Shown one piece after another: positions 24,130-33,581 of a stretch of DNA of 64,000 nt. Below the pieces are notes generated by a model, which was given only the letters and a program-made list of their open reading frames with translations, did not search any database and had not been told where the DNA came from. The translations under genes and the position numbers were made by a program. The stretch is from Constantimarinum furrinae (lineage in GTDB: Bacteria; Bacteroidota; Bacteroidia; Flavobacteriales; Flavobacteriaceae): NCBI RefSeq assembly GCF_014295415.1, contig NZ_CP052909.1, positions 2,046,001 to 2,110,000 of the forward strand, given 5' to 3'. Position 1 is the stretch's first letter, and the number at the start of each line of letters is the position of its first letter.

Positions 24130-27100
24130 ATGAAAACATCACTACAACTTTTACTGGTATGTATGCTGAGTATCGGGCAATTATTAAATGCCCAATGTGA
24201 AATAGCAGAGAATTTCGATACCTATGCGAACGGTACAGTTCCAACAAACTGGACCATGATAAATAATACCGATGGAACAAGTCTTGTGTACGGACAGGTT
24301 ACCTCAAATCCTTCAGCTCCCTCACCGGGGAAATATTTCAGAATGTACAGTGGCAATGCCACAACAGGAGACCTCATTTTCATTTCTCCCCTGAATGCAA
24401 CAACTTCCGACGGTAATCACCGTGTAAAATTTTATTTACAGGGATTTGGAGGTTCAAGCTTGATCCTGGGAACCATAAACGCTAATGACGGTTCGGGAAC
24501 TCTTACTCCTATAACTACGTTAGTACCATCTTCAAACTGGACGTATTACGAAATTGCTATTCCTGCCGGAACCGATCAATATATGGCATTTCAACACGAT
24601 CTTGCTACGACCAATTCACAGGTGAATCTGGACAGTATTTGTGTGGAAGTGATCCCAACCTGTCTGGAAGTTTCAAATATTGTGATGTCTAATCCAACGG
24701 AAACAACCGTAGATTTAAGTTGGAATGAGAGTAACTCCAATGAAGATGCCTGGGAATATGTGGTTCAGGAAGTAGGCACAGGAGTTCCAACGACCAATGG
24801 AACAGCTTATACTTCTACCAGTACAACTCCATCCCTTACAGTCGACAATCTTGAAATGGATACCGAATATGAAGCCTATGTACGCGCAAATTGCGGAGGT
24901 GGTGATTATGGAGCATGGATCATGGCTGCAGCTACACTAAGAACCGATTGTGGGATCATTACTGCGAACTATTGTGAAGATTTTGTGGGAATACCGGATA
25001 ATACTGTTCCTTTTTGTTGGAGTGTTGAGGATGACCCGGGATCCGGCGGTCATGCGTATGTGGATTACGAATTTTCATATAGCAAGAATATGTTCGAATT
25101 GCATGTGGTTAGTTCAACTGTTGGAAATATTATGGCGATCTCACCGGATGTTACATTTGCAACAGACGGGACGCACCGACTCAAATTCACTGCCGGAGCA
25201 TCCGATGCCTCTCCCGATCTTCTTGAAGTAGGTACCATTGACGGTAGTGGTAGTTTTGTACAGATCACTACGCTAACTTTAAACTCCGACAGAAACACCC
25301 AATACATCGTTGACCTACCCAATAACGGTCATGCAAATTATGCATTTAAACATGGAGGTACTATTAATAAGTATGTATGGATCAACGAAGTTTGTATAGA
25401 GGACATACCTTCCTGTCTGGAAGTGAGTGATGTTGAAGCAAATAATGTACAGTACAACTCGGCAGAAATTAGCTGGACAGGGAGTGGTTCGAGTGAAATA
25501 GCCTGGGAATATTTAATTCTGGAAGCATCAGCTCCGTCACCCGGTCCATCTGATTCGGGTACCGAAGTATCTACCAATGCCGCAACGGTTCCTTTATCTC
25601 AGAATACCGACTATATCGCTTACGTTAGAGCAAAATGTTCGACAACCGATTTTGGAGCCTGGATTGCTTCAGAAGTATTTACTTCAGCGTGTAGCAGTTT
25701 TACAGCCGAATACTACGACAGTTTTGAAGGACCCAATGTTAGTTCCGAAGAGATTAAGCCGTGCTGGTCTGTTTACGACACTACGATTGGCGATTTTAAA
25801 ACCTATGGAAATAGCTTCGGAATAAACCCTTTTGAAGGAAATTTACAACTTCGTATTTATTTTCCGTCCAGTGCCGATCCTGAAGGTCTTGTGTTGATTT
25901 CTCCTGAGTTTGCCGATCTTAATGTGGATAAGCAGATTCGTTTCCGAATGAATAAAAGAACCGGGAACGAAGCCGATATGAATATCCTTATTGGTACAGT
26001 TGCCAGCCCAACCGATATGGCTTCTTTTCAGGTGATCGACAATACATCACTTAATCAATCCACAGTAGTAGCCGATACCTGGACCGAATTTACTATCGAT
26101 TTTTCTACTTACGATACTAACCTTAACCATAAGTATATCGCGATTAAGCCACAGCATTCGGGTACCGGAGCGACCCAATATGTGTTTATGGATGACTTTA
26201 ATTATGAGTTTAACCCGGTACAGGGTTTTAACGATGAGCCTTATACGTCTAATGTGTTGACAGCTTCTACAGATTACACTTGTAATAACGCGATTATCGG
26301 TGATTTTGCAGGTGCAACACAATCTGCTGACTTTCCATGTACAGGGCCTACCTATAGCAATTTTAACGATTTGTGGTATCGATTTATACCTACCGAATCT
26401 GGCGAATATGCATTTGCCACCGAAAATGTCACAGGAGAGGATGTAAGTATGTTTGTTTTTGAAGGGTATACCGGTAACTTTACGGCGCTTTCCGGAGGTT
26501 GTTCTACGCGATATACTATTCAGAATTTAAATGCGGGACAGACTTATTTCGTATCGGTAGCCAGTGATGTGGAAACTGCACAGTTTTCACTGTGCGTTTA
26601 TAAAATGCCGGAAGTACCGGCAAATGATGAGCCTATAGGAGCCTTTAGCATTACCGAATCGAATAACAACAGTTGCAACAATGCGGTAAGCGGATATACT
26701 GCTTCCAGTACTCATTCTGCGGACTCTGAATGCGGTGCGACTACCAATGACGTTTGGTACACTTTTGTGCCAAACAGTACGGCAAACTATACGTTCCGAA
26801 GAGATATCATAAACGGAGGAGGAGTCACTTCCCTATCGGTTTACGAAGGTACTCCCGGAAATTTAACACAAGTGACTGAGAATTGTACCTCGTATCTACA
26901 GACTGTGGATCTTGTTGCGGGCGAAACCTACTACGTGGCGGTTTCTAGCTCGGCTACTTCTATCCCGGTATTCTTCGAGTTATGTGTGTATCCATCGCCA
27001 CCGGCGCCATCTAATGATGAGTGTTCTGCGGCGATTCCGTTAACAGCAGGCCTAGACTTTAACAGTAGTTTTGTGATTGGCGATAATACTTCGGCTACTC

Positions 27101-27972
27101 GTAACCCAAATGATCCTATCCCATCGTGCGATAATCTTGAGTTTGACATTAAGGGGAAAGATGTATGGTATTCTGTGGAAATTCCGCAATCGGGACGATT
27201 GGTGTTGGAGACCAAAACGAATAATGACCCGTATCTATGGGATCCCGGTATGCAGGCCTACCTTGGTCCGTGCGACGATCTTAATTCTCTGGTTTGTAGT
27301 TCAGACGAGGGAGAAGGATTCTTCAACTACATTGAGCTTACCGATATGCAACCCGGTACCGAAATTCTGGTAAGAGTATGGGGACGCGTAGGAACCTTTG
27401 GTACGTACAAGATCGCAGCATACGATGATTCGCCAGTATGTAGCTTTCCAACAGATGTAGAAGTGACCGATATAACTCCTGAAACAGCACTGCTAAGTTG
27501 GACGGCTCCGTCTCCTGCACCGGTAGGGGGTTATGAGTACATTGTTTTACCTGGAGGTTCGGTGTATCCGGGTGCTTCTTCAGGAATCCAGACGAATGAT
27601 ACCGAAGTTTTACTGGAAGGACTTAATCCTGAAACCACTTACGACGTATACGTGAAATCGCTTTGCGGTACAAACGGAAGTGCATGGGAAGGTCCCATAA
27701 CATTTACAACTACGATGATCCTTGGGAATTCAGATTTTGATACACAGAAGATCGTGTTCTATCCGAACCCCGTAACTGATATTTTACAGGTTTCTTTTCC
27801 GGAAACGATTAAGACTATTACAGTCTACAATCTAACAGGACAGATACTTCAACAAACAAAAATAGAGGCTACAGACGGACAGATCAATATGTCACAATTA
27901 TCCACAGGAATGTATTTACTGGAAGCAGAGACCGAGAATGGAAGGATCCCATTCAAGGTATTTGTAAAATAG
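24130..27972 (+). CDS. Large T9SS-secreted multidomain protein with fibronectin type III domains
   Basis: A 1280-residue exported protein. A signal peptide (1-21) is followed by alternating beta-sandwich modules with the FDTYANGTVPTNW-type opening and fibronectin type III domains (about 180-270 and 430-520), recognisable by CLEVSNI and CLEVSDV starts. Next come three similar modules of about 120 residues (about 700-1060) with WYRFIPTESGEY-type cores and repeated LCVY ends, then another fibronectin domain and a T9SS type A sorting tail (about 1205-1280, YPNPVTDILQVSFP, STGMYLLE). It is probably released or attached to the cell surface by the type IX system. No catalytic domain is visible, suggesting an adhesive or structural role. 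Confidence 0.88.
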   Translation: MKTSLQLLLVCMLSIGQLLNAQCEIAENFDTYANGTVPTNWTMINNTDGTSLVYGQVTSNPSAPSPGKYFRMYSGNATTGDLIFISPLNATTSDGNHRVKFYLQGFGGSSLILGTINANDGSGTLTPITTLVPSSNWTYYEIAIPAGTDQYMAFQHDLATTNSQVNLDSICVEVIPTCLEVSNIVMSNPTETTVDLSWNESNSNEDAWEYVVQEVGTGVPTTNGTAYTSTSTTPSLTVDNLEMDTEYEAYVRANCGGGDYGAWIMAAATLRTDCGIITANYCEDFVGIPDNTVPFCWSVEDDPGSGGHAYVDYEFSYSKNMFELHVVSSTVGNIMAISPDVTFATDGTHRLKFTAGASDASPDLLEVGTIDGSGSFVQITTLTLNSDRNTQYIVDLPNNGHANYAFKHGGTINKYVWINEVCIEDIPSCLEVSDVEANNVQYNSAEISWTGSGSSEIAWEYLILEASAPSPGPSDSGTEVSTNAATVPLSQNTDYIAYVRAKCSTTDFGAWIASEVFTSACSSFTAEYYDSFEGPNVSSEEIKPCWSVYDTTIGDFKTYGNSFGINPFEGNLQLRIYFPSSADPEGLVLISPEFADLNVDKQIRFRMNKRTGNEADMNILIGTVASPTDMASFQVIDNTSLNQSTVVADTWTEFTIDFSTYDTNLNHKYIAIKPQHSGTGATQYVFMDDFNYEFNPVQGFNDEPYTSNVLTASTDYTCNNAIIGDFAGATQSADFPCTGPTYSNFNDLWYRFIPTESGEYAFATENVTGEDVSMFVFEGYTGNFTALSGGCSTRYTIQNLNAGQTYFVSVASDVETAQFSLCVYKMPEVPANDEPIGAFSITESNNNSCNNAVSGYTASSTHSADSECGATTNDVWYTFVPNSTANYTFRRDIINGGGVTSLSVYEGTPGNLTQVTENCTSYLQTVDLVAGETYYVAVSSSATSIPVFFELCVYPSPPAPSNDECSAAIPLTAGLDFNSSFVIGDNTSATRNPNDPIPSCDNLEFDIKGKDVWYSVEIPQSGRLVLETKTNNDPYLWDPGMQAYLGPCDDLNSLVCSSDEGEGFFNYIELTDMQPGTEILVRVWGRVGTFGTYKIAAYDDSPVCSFPTDVEVTDITPETALLSWTAPSPAPVGGYEYIVLPGGSVYPGASSGIQTNDTEVLLEGLNPETTYDVYVKSLCGTNGSAWEGPITFTTTMILGNSDFDTQKIVFYPNPVTDILQVSFPETIKTITVYNLTGQILQQTKIEATDGQINMSQLSTGMYLLEAETENGRIPFKVFVK

Positions 27973-27995
27973 TGATGTAGGTTTTCCTATTTTTC

Positions 27996-28036
27996 AAACC
28001 GTCTCAAAACATGCTGAATGTTTTGGGGCGGTTTTT
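27996..28036. terminator. Bidirectional terminator between convergent genes
   Basis: AACCGTCTCAAAACAT pairs with ATGTTTTGGGGCGGTT around a short loop, with T runs on both strands. It serves the T9SS protein gene on the plus strand and the small lipoprotein gene on the minus strand. Confidence 0.8.
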
Positions 28037-28449
28037 TATTGTTTACTGAAGGTGAGGAAATCTATATTTCCGTTAAGTTCATCTTCTAACACAAGTTCTA
28101 CCTTGGTAGGGGCTGCTGTCATCACTTTCCATTCCCCGAAAAGCAAGCCCAACGGATAGGTTTCCGTAAAAACAATGGAGATTTCCTCTTCTTCATTCAT
28201 CTTAGAATAATTCCAAGTTCCATCGTCCGAATACAGGTTGTTTTGAGCAGAAAGTACTTGGTTATTTTTAAAATCAAATTCGAAACTCACCAGGTTATTG
28301 GTTTCGTCCATATTGTCCACAAACAGGTAGCTAACCACCCAGGAGCCATCCTTTAAGTTCACTTCAGTGCTTGCGTTGCTATTTTTATCATCGTCACTGT
28401 TACAGCTTACTAAAAAAAAGAGGCAAAGGGCAAAAAAAAGGTATTTCAT
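28036..28449 (-). CDS. Small lipoprotein, unknown function
   Basis: A 137-residue protein with a lipoprotein signal ending in FFLVSC (cysteine at 16), followed by an acidic linker SDDDKNS and a predicted beta-rich domain containing LKDGSWVVSYLFVD and GTWNYSK. That layout resembles small Bacteroidota lipocalin-like lipoproteins, but I do not recognise a named family. Probably anchored in a membrane facing the periplasm or outside. It is the last gene of a minus-strand run. Confidence 0.65.
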   Translation of the reverse strand: MKYLFFALCLFFLVSCNSDDDKNSNASTEVNLKDGSWVVSYLFVDNMDETNNLVSFEFDFKNNQVLSAQNNLYSDDGTWNYSKMNEEEEISIVFTETYPLGLLFGEWKVMTAAPTKVELVLEDELNGNIDFLTFSKQ

Positions 28450-28532
28450 GAATTTTTATTTGTTTTGATCGATGATGATTAGCAGAGATGTTCTTGGTGA
28501 ACGAATTTTTTTACGATCTAGTATACGACGTA

Positions 28533-29021
28533 TTATTTTTCTGAAGGTAGATGATGATAGCTGAAAATTCGCTTTGCTTTCCAATTCTTATTTTCAAGGA
28601 TCCATAATCCCGAAAAGAGGGCAGAAGAGGTTTTGTACAAGGCTTTATCCGGCTCTTTTATATAGAATTCATGCGTCCCTTCTACGATCGCTCCGTACAA
28701 TATTCCGTTGTCATACATTGGATAAACCTTCATAGAGCCATCGACAAGTTTCCGGATTGGTTTCTGGGACGGGGATGAACAAATATTATCCTTCATCGCT
28801 TTTAGAAATGCTGCTTTATCCTGAAATCCTCCCTGATCGTGATAAAATTCCAGATCATCTGTAAGTTGATCGGCAAGTAGGTCTAATTCACAATTGTTAA
28901 ACCCTGCGTCGAACAAAATGCTGTCTTTTTGCTGAAAAGTTTTATACAATTCTGAATTTGGATCTACCTGTGCCGTCATACCGGCAGCTATAAAAAGTGA
29001 ACATAACATTAAGATTCTCAT
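28533..29021 (-). CDS. Exported NTF2-like (DUF4440-type) protein
   Basis: A 162-residue protein with a signal peptide (about 1-17, ending MTAQ) and a SnoaL/NTF2-like cone fold suggested by the FNNCELDLLADQLTDDLEFYHDQGGFQDKA pattern cut across residues 40-70, then KDNICSS and late WKAKRIFSYHH. Some members bind small ligands or act as isomerases, but no active-site pattern can be confirmed. It lies between a lipoprotein and the GIN-domain gene. The conserved DLEFYHDQGG core is typical of DUF4440 proteins in Bacteroidota. Confidence 0.75.
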   Translation of the reverse strand: MRILMLCSLFIAAGMTAQVDPNSELYKTFQQKDSILFDAGFNNCELDLLADQLTDDLEFYHDQGGFQDKAAFLKAMKDNICSSPSQKPIRKLVDGSMKVYPMYDNGILYGAIVEGTHEFYIKEPDKALYKTSSALFSGLWILENKNWKAKRIFSYHHLPSEK

Positions 29022-29102
29022 GATCTGATTTTTAATAAAAAAGATCCGTCCGCAACAGTCAAGTGGGACGGATCTCCTTCAAGTTGATTAGTTGATGGTA
29101 TT

Positions 29103-29825
29103 TTACATTTTGTGTACTCCGCCGCTGCGGCTACCTTTATTATTCACTGCAGCAGGATTGCCAAAATAGTGTACATCTCCGCCACTTGTAGCTTCAGCAT
29201 CTAAGCGATCCTTGACGTTTACAGTGATATCGGCACCACTTGATGCATCTGCATTACAGCTTACTACAAGTAGTTCTTTGGCATTGATGTCACTTCCGCT
29301 GGAAGCCTTTGCAGAAAGCGATGATGCTTTTCCCGATATTTTCATATCGGCACCACTACTTGTTTCTGCATAAACCGTGTTTGCGATGATCTCTAATTCG
29401 AGATCGGCACCACTACTGGCATCCAGATTAAGTGATTCGCTTTTAATAACCGAATTTGACATTACATCTGAGCCGCTACTCGCCATAATTCCATCCAAAT
29501 TTGTGAACGTAACATGTACTTTCTTTGATTTAGATCGCCCAATATTTTCTGAAGTCCGAATGGTAAGTTTACCATCCATTACTACAGTTTCGATTATGTC
29601 CTGTAAATTTTCGTCAGCTTCTACAACGATCTTATTTTCTGAACCTTCTGTAAGGTATACGTCAATACCGCTGCTACCTTTTACTATGTGAAAGTCGCCA
29701 TCCACCTGTCGGTCCTGAGTGGTTACATTTCCATTTCCGTCGATCTGTCCAAGATTGATATCAAAATGGCAGCTGCTTAAGGCAAAAACTGCGACAAAGG
29801 CTATGAATAGATTTCTAGTTTTCAT
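29103..29825 (-). CDS. GIN (DUF2807) domain lipoprotein
   Basis: A 240-residue lipoprotein: the lipobox is LSSC at 16-19. The mature chain is an auto-transporter-like right-handed beta-helix built of repeats such as ASSGADLELE, TSSGADMKIS, KASSGSDINA and DASSGADITV, typical of DUF2807. These proteins are widespread in Bacteroidota envelopes and often lie beside PspC-domain and PadR genes, as here. No function is established. It lies 11 bases downstream of the PspC gene, so they are co-transcribed. Confidence 0.9.
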   Translation of the reverse strand: MKTRNLFIAFVAVFALSSCHFDINLGQIDGNGNVTTQDRQVDGDFHIVKGSSGIDVYLTEGSENKIVVEADENLQDIIETVVMDGKLTIRTSENIGRSKSKKVHVTFTNLDGIMASSGSDVMSNSVIKSESLNLDASSGADLELEIIANTVYAETSSGADMKISGKASSLSAKASSGSDINAKELLVVSCNADASSGADITVNVKDRLDAEATSGGDVHYFGNPAAVNNKGSRSGGVHKM

Positions 29826-29836
29826 GTTTCTCGGTT

Positions 29837-31579
29837 TTAGTTGTTATTATTTATAGTGGTTGAATCGATTGCGGGTGTTGTATTTTCTGATCCTTCGGAA
29901 GGATCGGTAGCTTCTGCTGGAGTTTCCAATTCAAGATCTTTATACAGCTGACTCTCCCAGTCTGAAGTGGGTGTATCAACCTTTAAAGGATCCTTAGCTT
30001 CAGAACTTGCACAATCCAGACATTGTGTTTTATTTTGAAGGATTAAAAGATAATGCTGCTCATCTCCGTTATCGAGGATGTCCCCCGAACTGGAATAGTT
30101 ACGGTGAAACGAATAGGTCTCGCTTTCAGCATACAGAATAGAACCCAAAGGTAAGTACACCACGATCTCTACCTCCTGATCACGGTACTTATTGGCGAGA
30201 TCGGTGGTAAAGAAACCGTCAAGTGTTAAGGTTCCATTTTCCAGGTTATACTTGTAATCGATCGCTTCTGCCCATTGTTTGGCTTCCAGAAAACTCGCTC
30301 CCTGTGCTTTTTTCTCAAGGATAATTTTTCCTATCGAATCATTCGTAGATCGTACGGCGAAGCGTACATCGTTTGAATAGATTTGCTTGTTATCGTTTTC
30401 GTCGTACTTGATTCGCAGGCCGTCATTTCTGTGAACACTATAAGTATAGTCATTGAGAGACCCCATAGCGATTCGCAGGGTGTCCCCTGTGCGTACCGGT
30501 AGTGTTTCTTCGGTAATAAATTCCCCGTCATAAGCTCTGGTTGTTGCTTGTTGTAATCCAATAATTCCCAGTCCTATTAAAGAAGCCACCCAAAGGATGA
30601 GTAAAATGATCTTCGCTGCCGTTCCTATGGATTTTAAATTGTCGATAAGCAATTTGAGTCCGAGTATAAACAGCACAAAGAATGGAATACCTACTGCAAA
30701 CAGTGTCATTAGTGATATAAGCCATAACGGACTGTTGGTAGTGTCTATCATAGAGAAATAGTCCATGAATTCACCGCTTCCCCAGATATCTACAGACCCG
30801 AAGGTAAACAAGCCAATAATAAGCCCTATTAGCGTAGAAAGTGATACGATGATGAGAATGATTCCAATAAATTTGACAAATATTTTTAAAATAGTAAGAA
30901 GGATATTACCGAGAGCTTCGAAAAAACCGGTAGCTCCGCTTTTCACTTTTTTCCCGTATTTGTCATAGTCTGCGTTTTTTACACTATCCGCAACTTTTTC
31001 ATATCCTTCTTTAAACTTTTTTTCAATATTCGATATATTGACAGCTTCACCTGTCATTTTCAATTTATCTGAAGTTGATTCGGCTGCAGGAACAAGGATC
31101 CAGAATAGTATATAGAATACAATAAAGATCCCACTGGAAAATACAGTTAGTAAGATCCAGATAAGCCGAACCCAAATGGCGTCAATACCCAGATAATGAC
31201 CTAATCCCGAGGAAACACCGGCAATGAATTTATTGTCAATATCTCTGAATAATTGCTTATATGAGGCGTGCGATCTCGAGCGGGAGGTAGGGGGAGTGTC
31301 TTCAAAGATCTCTTCGTCAACCATATAGTCTTCAGGCTGCCCCATAACCGCGATAACCGCATCTAATTCCTTGATAGAGATCACTTGTGAGCTGTTCTCT
31401 ATTTTTTCAGAAAAAAGTTCAGCAATCCGGGCTTCAATATCTCTTAAGATCTCATCGCTGCCCTGTGGATCTGAAAGCGATCTTTTAATCGCATCCAAAT
31501 AGCGTTGTAGTTTGGCAAAAGCGTCTTCGTCTATGTGGAAGAACGTGCCTGCTAAATTTATATTTACTGTCTTTTTCAT
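29837..31579 (-). CDS. PspC domain membrane protein
   Basis: A 580-residue membrane protein. An N-terminal cytosolic segment (about 1-90) has the VNINLAGTFFHIDEDAF pattern found in these proteins, the PspC domain (about 110-172) has KFIAGVSSGLGHYLGID and a hydrophobic helix, several membrane helices cover about 220-350, and a long periplasmic beta-rich C-terminus ends in a low-complexity acidic/Ser-Thr tail. PspC domains take part in envelope stress sensing in other bacteria; here that is inference. It overlaps the PadR gene by four bases and leads into the GIN lipoprotein. Confidence 0.88.
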   Translation of the reverse strand: MKKTVNINLAGTFFHIDEDAFAKLQRYLDAIKRSLSDPQGSDEILRDIEARIAELFSEKIENSSQVISIKELDAVIAVMGQPEDYMVDEEIFEDTPPTSRSRSHASYKQLFRDIDNKFIAGVSSGLGHYLGIDAIWVRLIWILLTVFSSGIFIVFYILFWILVPAAESTSDKLKMTGEAVNISNIEKKFKEGYEKVADSVKNADYDKYGKKVKSGATGFFEALGNILLTILKIFVKFIGIILIIVSLSTLIGLIIGLFTFGSVDIWGSGEFMDYFSMIDTTNSPLWLISLMTLFAVGIPFFVLFILGLKLLIDNLKSIGTAAKIILLILWVASLIGLGIIGLQQATTRAYDGEFITEETLPVRTGDTLRIAMGSLNDYTYSVHRNDGLRIKYDENDNKQIYSNDVRFAVRSTNDSIGKIILEKKAQGASFLEAKQWAEAIDYKYNLENGTLTLDGFFTTDLANKYRDQEVEIVVYLPLGSILYAESETYSFHRNYSSSGDILDNGDEQHYLLILQNKTQCLDCASSEAKDPLKVDTPTSDWESQLYKDLELETPAEATDPSEGSENTTPAIDSTTINNNN

Positions 31580-31914
31580 TTTTTAATGTTTTCGCTGGTT
31601 ACTCTGTTTACCGCCTGTTGCAATTCACTCCAGGTGGTATTTAATTCATTTAAAAATAATCTACCGGTTTCGGTAAGTTCGTAATACTTACGTGGCGGAC
31701 CACTGCTGGATTCTTCCCAACGGTAGGCTAACAGACCCGAATTTTTAAGGCGGGTGAGCAGGGGATAGATCGTTCCCTCCACGACAAGCATTTTGGCGTC
31801 TTTCAATGTTTCAAGAATGTCTGAAGTATATGCCTCTCCATCTTTGAGAATAGAAAGGATGCAGTACTCCAAGACTCCCTTACGCATTTGTGCTTTTGTG
31901 TTTTCGATTTTCAT
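31576..31914 (-). CDS. PadR family transcriptional regulator
   Basis: A 112-residue winged-helix protein with the PadR opening MRKGVLEYCILSIL and the wing region EGTIYPLLTRLKNSGLLAYRWEESSSGPPRKYYELT. PadR proteins usually repress neighbouring genes and respond to small ligands. The overlap with the PspC gene and co-direction with the GIN gene suggest that it regulates this envelope module. Its C-terminal part is short, as in the PadR-s1 subfamily. The start is at ATG 31914. Confidence 0.93.
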   Translation of the reverse strand: MKIENTKAQMRKGVLEYCILSILKDGEAYTSDILETLKDAKMLVVEGTIYPLLTRLKNSGLLAYRWEESSSGPPRKYYELTETGRLFLNELNTTWSELQQAVNRVTSENIKK

Positions 31915-31929
31915 CTTCTTGGTTTAATT

Positions 31930-32097
31930 TTAAAATAACTGTTCGTCTTGATTGATTAGACAAGCATTTCTGGTATGTACTTGGTATTTACAGCAATTGA
32001 TTTCGGTGATGGAAGCTTGATTAATTTCTTCCGAATAGGTCTGAACTGAGATCATATTTAGTATTGCTGCTAATAATAGACTAACTAGTGTGCTCAT
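31930..32097 (-). CDS. Small secreted cysteine-containing peptide (candidate gene)
   Basis: A 55-residue frame from ATG 32097 to TAA 31930-31932. It has a convincing signal segment (MSTLVSLLLAAILNMISVQTY) followed by a short mature part with cysteines at 35, 36 and 46. Its start lies 17 bases inside the end of the DUF4870 gene and it stops 15 bases before the PadR start, so it fills the gap in the operon exactly. Position and signal peptide support a gene; its small size is the main doubt. No family is recognised. Confidence 0.45.
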   Translation of the reverse strand: MSTLVSLLLAAILNMISVQTYSEEINQASITEINCCKYQVHTRNACLINQDEQLF

Positions 32098-32596
32098 TTT
32101 CTTGTTGATTTGTTCCTGCTAAAACAGGGTTAGTGGTTTTTATAAAAGGTATACTCAACGGATATTTATAGGATTCTCCCTTCGAAGCTTTTACAGCTGC
32201 AGAAATCACAGCATATAACTCCAGGACAAATAATCCAAACAATAAGAGCGCTGCAATACCAAATAATGTTACAATGCCCGTAAGGTTGCTCACTTCATTA
32301 AAGGTGACATGGTGAGTAGTATGCTCAATAGTCTCGATTAATGACACAAAATCTGTTACAAACATTAGAAAGAAAGGAATACATAACAAACCGATTAATA
32401 AGGTATATACCAATAAACTTAACTGAAAGTTGATGGCTTCCTTTCCATGGTGGTCAACAAAAGGTTTTTCCTTATTTAATGTCCATAATAGAAGCGGAGC
32501 AAAGAAATTTGCAAACGGGAAAAAATACTTCGAGAAGGTTGATATATGTATCAGAGCTCCAAGGTTTTTTTGATTTTCTGAAAGTGTTGGTTCCAT
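32081..32596 (-). CDS. DUF4870 family membrane protein
   Basis: A 171-residue membrane protein with three or four hydrophobic segments and the DUF4870 pattern: an N-terminal LSENQKNLGALIHISTF, then LLLWTLNKEKPFVDHHGKEAINFQLS (cut here for length around residues 37-62), and a late ISAAVKASKGESYKYPLSIPFI. The function is unknown; the family is often found near GIN, PspC and PadR genes. It is probably the first gene of the minus-strand module reaching to 28036, including the small peptide that overlaps its end. Confidence 0.85.
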   Translation of the reverse strand: MEPTLSENQKNLGALIHISTFSKYFFPFANFFAPLLLWTLNKEKPFVDHHGKEAINFQLSLLVYTLLIGLLCIPFFLMFVTDFVSLIETIEHTTHHVTFNEVSNLTGIVTLFGIAALLLFGLFVLELYAVISAAVKASKGESYKYPLSIPFIKTTNPVLAGTNQQENEHTS

Positions 32597-32727
32597 AATT
32601 CATTATAATCTTATACAAATATATGTCTAAAAGAAGGTATTATGTTACGCATAGTACTAAAAATTAACAAAACATTAACAAAATTATATCTGGATTTAAT
32701 TGAATATCTTCGCAGAAAATCACACGT

Positions 32728-33189
32728 ATGCAGCTATCACCGGCTAAGATCAACGCATTTCTTTTTTTTAAACTGCCCTCGGCTTTTTTGTGTGGTGTAC
32801 GTCTGAAATCGATAAACGATACGTCCTGTACTACCTCTGTGAAATTACGATGGATCAACCAGAATCCCTTTAAATCAATGTTCTGGGCGGTACAGGGAAT
32901 GGCTGCCGAACTAAGTACGGGTGCGCTGGTCATGGGTTATATTAACGAATCAAAAAAACCGGTATCGATGCTGGTGGCCAACAATAACGCGTCTTTTAGT
33001 AAAAAGGCCAAGGGGCGAATCTCATTCTATTGTACTGACGGATTGCTCATAAAAGATGCGATTGCAAGGACTATCGCTACAGGAGAAGGACAAACCTGCT
33101 GGATGAAAGCAGAAGGAAGAGACCAGGAAGGTAACACGGTTTCAAATTTTTCATTTGAATGGACTGTTAAATTAAAGACTAAGAAGTAA
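32728..33189 (+). CDS. DUF4442 (hotdog-fold thioesterase-like) protein
   Basis: A 153-residue protein with the DUF4442 hallmarks: LPSAFLCGVRLKSIND near 17-32, an RWINQNPFKSMFWAVQGMAAELS run near 41-63, and VANNNASFSKKAKG near 83-96. The family belongs to the hotdog superfamily and is often annotated as acyl-CoA thioesterase-like, although activity is not shown for most members. The gene diverges from DUF4870 and stands alone. Translation begins at ATG 32728. Confidence 0.8.
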   Translation: MQLSPAKINAFLFFKLPSAFLCGVRLKSINDTSCTTSVKLRWINQNPFKSMFWAVQGMAAELSTGALVMGYINESKKPVSMLVANNNASFSKKAKGRISFYCTDGLLIKDAIARTIATGEGQTCWMKAEGRDQEGNTVSNFSFEWTVKLKTKK

Positions 33190-33383
33190 GAGCTGTTTGT
33201 ATTCTAAGTTTAATGTTTAAAGGGGGTTAAGACAATGAATTTAAATATTTAGAAAACTTTAACAGACAGATTTACAGTAACAAAGGAATTTTCTATGCTT
33301 TTTTTAGTTATATTTAAAACGCTTAATAAAAAAATACTGCCTATACATACAACTACTTAACCTAACAAAAATCCAATTTTACT

Positions 33384-33581
33384 ATGGCTAGAGCAATGTT
33401 TGATTACACTAAAGCCGTACTTGCAAAAGTAAGTTTTGATGTAAATTTGTTCTGTAAAGAGTTAAAAAAGGCAATGTCCAGATTACTCCCCTACGAAATA
33501 GAGGAATTAAAGATCTGGATTGACGCTCTTATAAAGCAGAACCCCCAATTGAATCAGTGTCTAATTTATTTAAACCCATAA
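33384..33581 (+). CDS. Conserved small flavobacterial protein (65 residues)
   Basis: A 65-residue soluble protein opening MARAMFDYTKAVLAKVSFD, with LFCKELKKAMSRLLPYEIEEL in the middle and a short end. The pattern is one I associate with a small conserved hypothetical protein of flavobacteria; I cannot name a function. Composition suggests a compact helical fold. A 194-base gap precedes it and an almost perfect terminator overlaps its stop codon, so it seems to be transcribed as a monocistronic unit, often a sign of high expression. Confidence 0.75.
   Translation: MARAMFDYTKAVLAKVSFDVNLFCKELKKAMSRLLPYEIEELKIWIDALIKQNPQLNQCLIYLNP

Noticed and set aside
29377-29691. 104-residue plus-strand frame opposite the GIN gene
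   Set aside because: The serine-rich sequence is the complement of the GIN repeats; no other coding sign.
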